Origin: Plectrocnemia conspersa
Lineage: Eukaryota > Arthropoda > Insecta > Trichoptera > Polycentropodidae
DNA: 64,000 nt
NCBI GenBank assembly: GCA_009617715.1
Contig: VTFK01000220.1
Location: 62,001-126,000, forward strand
Reading direction: 5' to 3'
In this document: positions 37,235 through 47,720 of the stretch, piece by piece
Numbering within the stretch: the stretch's first letter is position 1
Layout of the letters: each line of letters begins with the position of its first letter
Made by a program: the position numbers and the translations under genes
Notes under the pieces: generated by a model
Told to the model about the DNA's origin: nothing
The model's database searches: none
Seen by the model: the letters and a program-made list of their open reading frames with translations, nothing else

Positions 37235-39985
37235 CAGTGCTTTTAATTCAATTTTAGATATTTTGGCTATTGATTATTCCAGGTTTGAAATCACATATTT
37301 ATAATTATTGTAAAATGTCGTTTATTAGATAACATCCAATTGAGTTGTCCGTTGGCTGATATATTGTGGGTGATTTTTTTTGTTAAAATTATGGTTTTAA
37401 TTTATATAATTTGTTTACCTTTGTGTATACAACAACTAACTCACTACCCCACATATTTCCTTCCTCCGTCTCCAACAAAACATAGTGATGCCGGGAGACC
37501 ATCAGCAGCTTCGGACCAAGATACCAACCGTAGCCGTCCACTGTGGACGGCTCAGGTTGAGATTTGACAGTGGACCATCGTCACTGATGGGAAGCAATTA
37601 TGTTCAAGTAAGGGTTGCTGATGAGCCGATAGATAAGGGCTTACACACGACCTGAGGAAGTGGGCGGAAGCACCAAGCCCCGCGGCAAAAAAATACCCTA
37701 AATATTATCTGACAATAAATTGACTGACATTTTATGATAAATACAAAATTAATTTAAAAGTTTATATATTTGCATCTTCACCAAATTATTATGTCACATC
37801 ATTGTCAGTTCTCTGTATAAGTATTGTGTTTGGATTTTAATTATAATTTATTTTTAGAAGCCATAAGCGAGCAATAAGATGACGCGAGCGAACAATAAGA
37901 TATGCAAAAATGGAACTAAACTTCTTCAGTCAAATAACCGACTGCATCACAATCATTGTCACGCGATCGTGAAAGATAGTATCCCTAAATATCAATAGAT
38001 AAAAATAGGTTTTATCAGCATTTATATAATTTGATCAACATTAACCTCAATCTGCATACGTATTAAGTATATGTTACATATTCACGTTTAAAACGTACAT
38101 GGTTTATTTGCAATTCAAATAATTATATTTAAGCAAATCTAACGTATATGTGCATTAAATCGGAAGCGATGATAATTTTTATGTATTGTTAAAAGAAAAA
38201 CTCACTTTTCGGCCTCGGAGTCCGTCGACGAGAATTCAAAATTTGAAGATTTCGTTACGAAGATTGTTTATCTAGTTTAATCAATGTATTTATATAATCC
38301 ATACACATATTATGTACATATTTCATTTTTAAAGTTATAACATACCTTGTTAATTTACAATCCGATTATTTATATTCAGTCAAATCGAACAATGCACATG
38401 ACGAATCAATGAAAATTATTGTTGCATAGCAACATTTTACTAATAAATAATAATTATTTAAAACGGTTGTCACGGCACTGTCGTCCATCTTGTTTTATAT
38501 TTGAATGCTTATTTTTCATTGGTCGACAACAAAAGAATACATTAACGGAGGCTCGAAAATCACCATGCCAACTCTATTTTTATTAATTAAAATTAAATAT
38601 ATTTCCTTTGTTTACGTGTATTAATATTACACCGTTTATACAAAGCTATTTAAAATTTTGCGTGAAAGAGACAAGTTGCATCAGCTAATAATGCATTGCC
38701 TACATGTACATTAAAATATTAACGTATACGTTTTTATTATTATATAATAAATTAAATATACTAAACTGTTTTTAAGCTTTTAATAAAAAATTTATTCATA
38801 AAAACCCATTATGTTTTCACAGAAACTGTTTTAAAATAATTTCAGACAGATTGGTTTTTATTTACCTATTTACAAAATATAATCTGAAAAGGACCTATAG
38901 CATACCCTAAGTACAAAAAAGACAAAGAAGAACCACCAACCAGATGGTAAGCATTGAAATCGAGAAAATCGAAACGTTCTTATAACAATTCACATAAGCC
39001 ATACGCGAGATAACATCACCGATAACACTAACCTTTCGTGCCATTATACGAAAGCCACTATCGCCACCTCTGCATTCTATATTCACTATCCACACACGCC
39101 AGCGGAATGCACAGGGAGCTTGGCTAGTGTGTCTGGCTGAAATTTTTGTGGTGGAAATATTTAACACCGACCGACACAAGAAGAATTTGCTGACCCCTGA
39201 AAGTGGGGCGCCCGCGGGCGACTGCAGAAACCAACCGGCGTGGTAGCTCTCGCATACATTATCAACCCGTCTCTGTATCTGACGTTTCGTTTGGGATGCG
39301 CAATTTTAATTAATCACCTACCCCTCTCTCCCATCGCTCATGACCATCCGATTGATCCGGCTTTATACAGTTTTTTGTTTTTGTTTTTTTGGAGCTTAAA
39401 ATTAACTTGTTAGTTGATATGGTTGTTCAATAAAAAATAAACGATTCTTTAAATATATAAATTGTTTGAACCTAAAGTATTATATATATATACCACTATA
39501 TATAATAATTCATGGAATTTAATATAATTTATATTCTAATGAGGTAATTATATTTAATAGTATATGTTGTTTCTTTTACAGGTGAATTTTTGAAACGTCA
39601 GACAGATAAAACCTGGTTCTAAGTGGATTAAATCTCGTTTCTTATTTGCTTCAAATTAAGGCTGCTCAGTCTCTGGCGCTGCAGTCTCTCTGCAAATCGA
39701 CTGGAGGGCTTCTCAGTGACATGGTAATGGTGAATATCGTTTTTTCTTTTAAATTGATATATTTATGTCTATTCCGAGACAATGAGATTTTTCTGTAATG
39801 CGTAATTGATTCAGCTTATCAGGTTTTTGAATATCTATATTTAATAAATCATGTTTCTAGGCTACAAATTTGCATGGAAAACGATTAAAATCCGTCAATA
39901 AGAAATTTTGAAATGTTTGAGGTTTTTTATATTTTTAATTTTGTTTGAGCAGTTGTTTTAGTATCAAAAATAATACACCAACTTA
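37235..39985. other. Intergenic, no gene seen
   Basis: A moderately GC-rich stretch at 37330-37690 includes a palindrome at 37532-37552 and the phrase gcggaagcaccaagccccgc, probably an unidentified repeat. Another GC-richer block is 38900-39370, whose minus-strand frame 38907-39179 is unrecognised. The rest is AT-rich. Confidence 0.45.
37532..37552. repeat. Near-perfect 21-bp palindrome
   Basis: agccgtccac, central t, gtggacggct: ten-base perfect arms. Confidence 0.8.
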
Positions 39986-39987
39986 TT

Positions 39988-40060
39988 AATTTATTTTATT
40001 TTAATAAATATTCCGTTGTAACTTGACTGGCATAAGCCTGGCATACGGATTATTTTTTTC
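39988..40060 (-). mobile_element. SINE 3' tail fragment
   Basis: On the minus strand gccaggcttatgccagtcaa gttacaacggaa followed by an A/T-rich end matches the SINE tail at 11522. No tRNA head is found beyond it. Confidence 0.5.
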
Positions 40061-40538
40061 TGGCAAATGAAAAATAAACCGGTAATACCGGAATTGCCTA
40101 TTTTATTTCTCGATAATACCGTAATTTACAATTCTGGGCTTTAGCAATCCCTAGTTATGCCTCTCATCTTTGACAATATATTCCAGAGACATGTCAACTT
40201 TACAGAATAAAATACATTTATATAGTCTACGAAACGAAGAATTGCTAGATTCTTGAATTTTCGACATTTGTTAGCTCTCTAATTTCTTTACCCTTAATAA
40301 ATCCAGCTTGTTATTTTAATATTTATCAACCAATATAATTATGCAATCGTTCTTTTATTATATATAATAGTACATAAAATAACTATTTGCTGAATTTTTT
40401 TATTTTATTTTAATGTTATAATTTGAAAATATTGAAAGTTTTGCTATAAATTTTAAGCTATTTGCAAGATTTATTTTTATTTCATTGCCTTTTTTTTTAT
40501 CAAATTAATTTTTTTTATTGGTTCATATTTTAGTTAAT
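40061..40538. other. Intergenic, no gene seen
   Basis: AT-rich. The start holds paired ccggtaataccgg-type sequence at 40078-40092 and a related aataccg at 40115, possibly an end of another repeat. Confidence 0.4.
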
Positions 40539-40541
40539 TAA

Positions 40542-41569
40542 TGCCTGCACTACACTCTCTGGTAGTTGGGCAAGGTTGGCCAAGGACGGAGAATATAGTG
40601 GGTTACTTCGGTCGAGTTCGGTCTAAAATCTCTCGGCCAGCTTCGAGTGCTTCCGTAACATTATCGGCAAACAGACCAAAGTCATAGAAACCGAAGTCGG
40701 AGCTGCTCTTTCGAGCGCGAGCGGTGAGATACTTCTCCTTTCGCTCTCTCTCGTGTTAAAGGAAGACAGTGAGAGATATAATGATATGGTTTTTCGCAAA
40801 CTAAGAAAGAACGAGTAGCTCGGCTCAATTTCAGTATGCGCGTATGCGTCTTATGGTTAACACGCACGTCGAGCGCTGCATCGTGGTCACGTGGTCAAGT
40901 TATAATAGCACATGATTATCGGGGACTTCAACAGACTTACTGACATCTTTGAATATTTTAGGGCACCAAAAGGGATTAATTATATTTTTGATAGTATATT
41001 CATCTAATAGATATCGTTAATATATTTTTACATATAAAATTAAATAATTAGTGATACTTGATTTTGTTAAAAAAAATCGTTTCGAATATTATATATTTCC
41101 TAGATCGGTTTATACAAATGTCACACCATAACGAATTCTTATTTAGAATCGATGGCATCAAATTTTAGGATAGTCACAGATGTGGTGTTCGTATTCTGAA
41201 GTATCATTTTTATGCTTTATGGCATTTTGCAAGAGCTGACAAAAATTTTGCGTAAATTTAATATTTACGATCGAAAAGTTTTTACTGATATTGTATTGGT
41301 GAGTGCCCACACAAACTTTTATAATTATCAGTAGCGTAATTTAAATAATATGACAACTTAAAAATTGTGATTATTTGGCACATTTTTCGATCGCGCACAA
41401 ATATGCCAGCTGTACATGACAGCAGCCGCCGTACGTACGTCATTCACGGCCGCCGTCCTGACGGCATTTGAAATTTGTGGCAGTGTGGCTGCTACTCGGA
41501 AGTCGGCGACCTCGGCCGACTTCAGTTGAACTTCGGTTCGGATAACTTCCAGAGAGTGTAGTGCAAGTA
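40542..41569 (-). mobile_element. Non-autonomous TIR transposon (PIF/Harbinger-like), copy 2
   Basis: 1028 bp, opposite orientation to the copy at 21758-22818. Left end tgcctgcactacactctctg, right end cagagagtgtagtgcaagta, flanked by TAA at 40539-40541 and 41570-41572. It aligns throughout with copy 1, which has an extra stretch of several tens of bases near its right end. The blocks gataattataaaagtttgtg and ctttcgagcg are nearly identical in both. No transposase. Confidence 0.85.
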
Positions 41570-41572
41570 TAA

Positions 41573-43201
41573 CCCTTGGAAGTCCATATGTATTGAATAT
41601 CTGTTTTTTACTGGCAGGATATTTTTTATATTATATCTTAAAATTTATAATATTTGAAATTAAATAAATATTTTATTTAATATTTAAATATCTCTATATA
41701 AGTTATTACAATAAGAAATTAATAAAACGATTTAAGACTAACATACATTTATTAAATTAATAATATTTCAATTACAATAAATTAAAAAAAAAATAATAAA
41801 AAATAAACATAATTTAAAAATTATAAATTTAGTAATAAATATATTATTACATTTAATTCATTATTTTTTAATATTTTTAAAATTAATAATACACTATTTA
41901 TGTTTTAAATATATACCCTAAAGTTATTTTTGCCAAAATACAATTTTTTTATGTAATTTACACATAAAAAGGTATAATATAAAGGAACTGTTTTTTTTAT
42001 CGATATTATATTTAACGCTCATTAATAATTTAATTAAAAATATAGTTTCAAAATTACTTCGACTTATGGCAAGACTTATTTAAAAACTCTGGACTACAAA
42101 GGGTTAATCTAATTATCTGTTTATTACTATCTGTTTTATTTCTTTAATTTTTTATCTTTTTCTACTTACTCTAGTAAGTCTTGAAAAAATATTAGTAATT
42201 TCATACAGGTATTGCTTATTTTAGTTCTACTTTCAAAATTCTAATTTCTTTATTTTATTTAGTATCTCTTGTGTATGTAGTTTAAATATTAAACAATCGC
42301 TATATGAGCCCAGATTTAGCTACATACATACACACGATGACCTAGTTATACTTAATTAATTAATAAATATTTTACGCGACAAACCATGTATATTATATTT
42401 GTTTCGAGCGAATTGTAAAAGTCGACGCGCCAATCGAACTGTTATGACGTTAAATTTATCCAGAGGAGCTCAACATTTAAAATTAAATTTAAAAATATTT
42501 TATATATTTTAATTTAATTTGATAATTCAAACGTCGACGATCAACGTATTTAATACGTTTACGGCTAATTAATCGGTCGCGCCATTTACCCAAGCATACG
42601 GTTTACATTAAATTGGCCTAACCGCATTATAAAAATTACTCGCAACCATAATGACAATGTCGCGTTATAGTTATCCGGTTTGGCGTGCACGTTTAACACG
42701 ATATGGCACATTGCGGTTGGCGACGCCTGGCCATGTATAATGCAGTGCAGTCCGTGTTTGCGGTTGTTAGACTGTTTGTTTCAGCCAACCGCGGCTGAAT
42801 TTTGTATTTCAACTGTAAATTTTGTATGTTGACCAAAAACGGACGCTAAAAACGGGACAGTGTCTGCGTGGGTACTTACTATATAGGCACGGCTAACTAT
42901 GCAGCGGCACACTGTGGCGCGTTTAATTCGTATAATTTAATTATACACATATGATTTATTACGCGCGGCTCGGCTGTCAAACGTGTCAAAAGCCAAATGC
43001 GTTATTAGCGGCGTTCGTTATAAGCGAGCGTGTGACGTAATTCGATTCAGGGGCGGCGTTTTTTTTTGTAAGTGGGTGGTTGCGGGGATGGAATTTAGAA
43101 GTAGATTACATTTTTAATAATATGAATCAATAGTATTAGAGTACGAGAGCTCTACAGATTTTAAGTTGATTTTTAGTTATATTGTGAAGACGATATTGAC
43201 A
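41573..43201. other. Intergenic: AT desert then GC-richer block
   Basis: 41573-42340 is extremely AT-rich. 42350-43080 is much richer in GC and CpG, has no open frame of note, and contains a perfect 17-bp palindrome gtataatttaattatac at 42930-42946. It could be cis-regulatory (inference). Confidence 0.45.
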
Positions 43202-43483
43202 TTCCGCTGCGAGCTGTAGTGTCTTAGAGAGTCGCGATCGCGTCCCATATTCTTGATAGTCGCGGCCAAGACGTCAGCGCACGGAAGCACTCCTCTTGCA
43301 CGAGCTTGCCAAATTGGAAGGATGTTTTTAGCAATAGATATAATGGATAACGCGTGAGCTGATGCTCATCTATTTTAGGTGTGCACCGTATTTTTTTTAT
43401 TTATATAAATATTTATTGTTTGTGTAATGATCATCACGACGCACAAAGAAAACCTGTCAAGTCATATGGTCTGATTTATATGC
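43202..43483 (+). mobile_element. 5'-truncated LINE 3' end, abutting LINE copy B
   Basis: Reads RESRSRPIFLIVAAKTSA and then ARACQIGRMFLAIDIMDNA with a stop. This matches the ORF2 C-terminus of LINE copy C (RELRSRPLLIAVRARTSA). It then ends in atcacgacgcacaaagaaaa cctgtcaagtcatatgg, the family 3' tail. LINE copy B starts within about 25 bases of its end. Confidence 0.7.
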
Positions 43484-43504
43484 GATCGCGTGCAAAATTG
43501 ATGA

Positions 43505-44128
43505 TTTCCGATTGCCATCGGAACTATATTGGAGACTGAAAAGTCGATAATTTTAGATCTGAAAAAATTTTGGAAATTCGTTAACTCAAAACGCGATGGC
43601 CAATCCTTACTGTCATCGATGAGTTGGAACAACATCAATTTTGAAGGTTCTAAAGAGATTGCAGATGGATTTGCTAGGTATTTTCAAACCGTATACCATA
43701 ATGATGGGTCACATTTAGAGTTTAATTCCAATTACGATGAGACTCATCGTTCATGGTCATCTTTGTTATCAATCAAAACCTTTAGTTTGGTTGATATGGA
43801 ATATGGATTTAGCAGACTAAAGTCCATTTTTACCTCGGGACCAAATTTTATTCCAGACTACATTCTGAAAGGATGCAAGTCTGGTATTTTACAGCCTCTA
43901 AAATTTATATTTAATTTAATTTTGAGATCCTCTTGTTTTCCAGAATTGTGGAAATGTTCAAAAGTCACTCCGATTTATAAAAATGGTCCCAAATCTCAGA
44001 TTGACAATTACAGGCCAATAGCTATGATCTCGTCACCTGCAAAATTATTTGAATTTGTTTTGCATAAATACATATTTAATCATTGCAGGTGTATGCTTCT
44101 CGACCGTAAATCTCGGTCACTAATCTAA
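43505..44128 (+). pseudogene. LINE copy B, ORF2 N-terminal side of RT
   Basis: Coding for the linker and the RT fingers up to LLDRKSRSLI, where the frame is lost. The apparent start codon is an artefact of truncation; the real ORF would begin with an endonuclease domain that is absent. Confidence 0.85.
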
Positions 44129-44388
44129 TGGTTTTGTCTAACTATGTTTCAAAATCATTAGACTCTGGTGTACAAGTGGACGTCATATACACAGATTTTG
44201 AAAAAAAGCATTTGATAAAGTTAACCATGCTTTACTTGTAAAAAAAAAGTTATCTAATTTCGGGTTTTCTGAAGATCTCATAAATCTATTCTCAAATTAC
44301 TTGACCAATAGATATCAATTCGTCAAGTATAATAACTCTTTTTTCAGAACGATATAAGACCCCTACTGGAGTACCTCAAGGATCCAAT

Positions 44389-45309
44389 TTGGGTCCATTG
44401 TTGTTTTTATTGTTCATTAATGCCATAGAAACAGCAATAGAGCATTCAGATTTTTTATTATATGCAGATGACTTGAAAATGTACAAGAAAATGCATTCGA
44501 TTTCTGATTCCCTCGACCTACAGGAGGATCTCAACTCTATATGGAAATGGGCTTGCTATAACCAATTGCCTTTCAGTGTAAAGAAATGTCTCACAATTTC
44601 ATTTTCAAGGTCGTTAACGCCGGCAAAATATTCATACCATCTAGGCGGATATTTTCTGGAACGGTTTTCTTCAACTAAGGATTTAGGAGTGACTTTCGAA
44701 GAACGTTGGAAATTTAGCCAGCACGTTGCAGAGACTCATAGCAAATCCTTAAAAATGCTCGGTTTTATCTTGAGAAATGCGCGTTACTTCAGGAATAGTT
44801 TAGTATTGCGCACTCTTTATGATACTCTAGTCCGCAGCATACTAGAAACTAGCTCCATCATTTGGATCCCAGGCGTAATGAATCAATGTAATGAATTGAA
44901 GCTGGAAAAATTACAACGTAAATTTCTTCGATATTTATACTTGAAGGAATACGGGTATTATCCGTTCTTGTTTCCCAGTGCTTTTATTTTGGGAGCCCTG
45001 GGATACGTTTCTTTGTCGACTCGCAGAAGTGTTTATGTAATTAAACACTTCTGGAAATTGCTCAAGGGCATCGTAGACAATCCTTCAGTGCTCGAGCAGC
45101 TTCAAATGTGGGCTCCTGAAGGTGGATATAGTTCTCGGTCGCGTCCACTATTCTTGCCTGTAAAGTCTAGAACTACAGCACTTGCCAACTCTTCTCTGGC
45201 CAAGGCTATTCATATGCTCAATTCTGTCCATAGAAATATTGACATTTTCTCTTGCATATATGGAGTTTTGGTTCAGTTCGTATGGGACAATGCACACCTG
45301 TTGAGGTGA
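44389..45309 (+). pseudogene. LINE copy B, RT palm to C-terminus
   Basis: 306 codons from GPLLFLLFINA through LLYADDLKMY (YADD catalytic pair) to VQFVWDNAHLLR and a TGA. The frame is unbroken here, unlike copy A, which has a nonsense codon after LGVTFE. Confidence 0.9.
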
Positions 45310-45701
45310 TTTGTGTCTGTTGTTTTGTCTTGTTTATATTTGTATGTATTATGATGTATTTGTACTTTTGACTATCGTGACGCATTGGGTTTGCCTGTCA
45401 GGTCACGATGGTTATAATTTTAATAAATAAATAAATAAATAAATAAATAAATATTAAAAATTACTAATATAAATCAGACCTCACACTCTAAAATACTCTA
45501 AAGCTCGCAGCTGAAACTTAAAATACGCTATGTCGAGAATACTTTTTTTGGTGTAATTCAATGCTTTTAGCAAAAAAAAAGCAATAGGATATAAATACCT
45601 ATAAGTACGACCCATCATCTTTGTTAAAGAGATTTTTAAAACAAATTTGAATTCTCGGCAACAACAAGGCGTATTTTTTTTGGGTTTCAAACAATACAGT
45701 T

Positions 45702-45805
45702 TTATTTGGGAACGCTATAGACTAACGTATTGCCCGAGAAATAAGAGGAGATCAACAACATTTATTTTTCTAGTAAAACGTTAGTCTATAGTGTCCACCA
45801 AATAA
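45702..45805. repeat. ~104-bp fold-back (MITE-like)
   Basis: Arms 45702-45728 and 45778-45805 pair. The core ctatagactaacgt / acgttagtctatag is a perfect 14 bp, and the outer ttatttgg also matches. The spacer is 49 bases. No clear target duplication. Confidence 0.65.
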
Positions 45806-47537
45806 TGTGTTACGCCGTTACGTCAATATTACACTAGTTTTTCGCCATAGTAAATAAATCGCCCCCCTCGCCGCGTGTAACTTAAGTTAAATAATACAGA
45901 AATGTTGCTTAAATATTTTTTGATGAACTCATATCTTTCTATCATTTATAGAACGGTATCTTAAACATTAGCTATTTTCGTGAATATCTATTACAAAAGA
46001 TTTATAAAATCATCATACATCTGGTAGTTTTTTTTTTTTTAATAGACAATAGATAGTTTTTTAAATCGAAATTACAGATATATTTACAACATGGCAACTT
46101 ATTTAAAACTTTTCCATGTTTTTAAGTTTATCGTTTTTTTAAAGAGTGGTATTATTTATTAAGATAAAATAAAATTTGAGAGTTCAATCCCCACTGTAAC
46201 TAATTCATATCAAATATGCTTGTGTAACATTATACGTTCACTTCGTCCAAAGTCAATTTTAGTGTTAATCGATGGTGTCAGTTACAAACCTACCCCTTTA
46301 ATGGAAGTTACAGTTTTCAATGAGTATGTTCCGTTTGATCTTTAACCATACCATGCATTCAATCATGTGAATAAACTGAGCTTAGACATTGTATGTACGG
46401 TAGCATTTGCTCTTTGTGTAGATATCGTCCACATAGAGCATATTTTTTTATTATTATTATATAAATATAATTTATTTCCTTATAGTGCTTTATTTCCAAT
46501 CTGATACGTCTAAACAAACAACATATAATAAATAGAGAACAACGACCGTGATTGATTTACGGCTTTAATGGTAAAACCAATTAATTCTCGCTCTATGTAA
46601 TTTTATCAGTTGAACGTCTATTTTGACCTGACTCGATTTTACAGCTTCTCAATTATAATTTTATAATAAAATATTGTTTAAAACAGTTTAGGATATGACT
46701 CTAAATTTTTTAGAAACAAGGTATTTTTATGCCATTATAAACATATTTGAAAAGTGTTACTGTAACATATTTTATTGCCTTTTTCATGCTATTTTAAAAT
46801 GCTTTTGTATTTTTAGTTAAACGTATTATTTAAATTTATAATAAACGTATTATAAAAACCATGAGTGTTAAAATATACTATGTAAAAACATAGCGCGGAA
46901 ATATAATATTTATAATAGATATTCATCGACCGTGAATTTACCTATTTTTATTCAAATATAAAAATTAAATATGCTATCCCTTATTTTTACTAATTTTTTT
47001 ATTTATTGTACACAAATAATTTGCTAGATGTGTGTTTGTAAAAATGTTTTTTCATCGGTTCAAAATGGCGGCTGATATCCGTTTTCAATCTGAACGCGTT
47101 CGGTTTGGATGGATGATTTTATATCGAACGAGATGTTAAACGTACGCCATTATCGTAAAACACATCGCAGATAATACATATTATACACACATGCACAATA
47201 TAATATATATTTTTTTATGTTTTCTGAACCATTTGTTCTTGTGCACATTGCGTTTGCCGATAGAGGAGAGCACGGTTTATGAAACTGTTTACCTCATAAA
47301 CACAACGTGAACTATGATATTGCCAAGGGTCGGGAGATGGACGATTGTAAATTTGATGGATGATTTTTAACGTTTCCTGTTATATTTCACCTGTTAAAAA
47401 ATGAATGTAGTAAAAATTTACTGTAAGGTCGACAGTCGATTTCGACAGGAATTTTTGTATATAGACTATATAAACCATTCTTAGTTTTGTCAGCCCCTGA
47501 GATGTACCTAAAATAATTATCCATTTAAATACGTTTT
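45806..47537. other. Intergenic, no gene seen
   Basis: AT-rich with a GC-richer patch at 47040-47170. No repeat or gene recognised. Confidence 0.5.
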
Positions 47538-47720
47538 TAGTCACTTTCACAAAATGGTGATGCGGGAATTCAGGTAGACATCGATCCCTATGGATTTTAA
47601 GAATGCTTTTGACAATGTTTGTCAGCGTAGCTTTTAGGATTCAAAATCTTTTGCTACAAAGACTTTCGCGAATAAATCTGGGATCGTATTTATTGCGCTA
47701 CACCGCTCTTATACAAATAT
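47538..47720 (+). mobile_element. LINE internal fragment (RT)
   Basis: gatgcgggaattcaggtaga is almost the same as gatgcgggaattcaagaaga in LINE copy C (54650). It then continues to encode DFKNAFDNVCQ, equivalent to DFEKAFDKVCH. Stops and small deletions follow, and similarity fades by about 47720. Confidence 0.65.

Larger units (their letters stand above)
43490..45453 (+). mobile_element. LINE copy B, 5'-truncated, Jockey/CR1-type
   Basis: Longest LINE copy here. Frame open from 43505: KKFWKFVNSK, then CFPELWKCSKVTPIYKNG, NYRPIAMISSPAKLFEF, and on through RT to NAHLLR at 45309. It is nearly identical to copy A where they overlap and shares its 7-nt frame-breaking deletion at about 44120. It also lacks 15 nt (five codons, QQHGF) and has homopolymer gains of +2, +3 and +1 at about 44200, 44240 and 44340, restoring frame afterwards. 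The tail cgtgacgcattgggtttgcc tgtcaggtcacgatgg is followed by (AAAT)n at 45422-45453. Confidence 0.92.
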
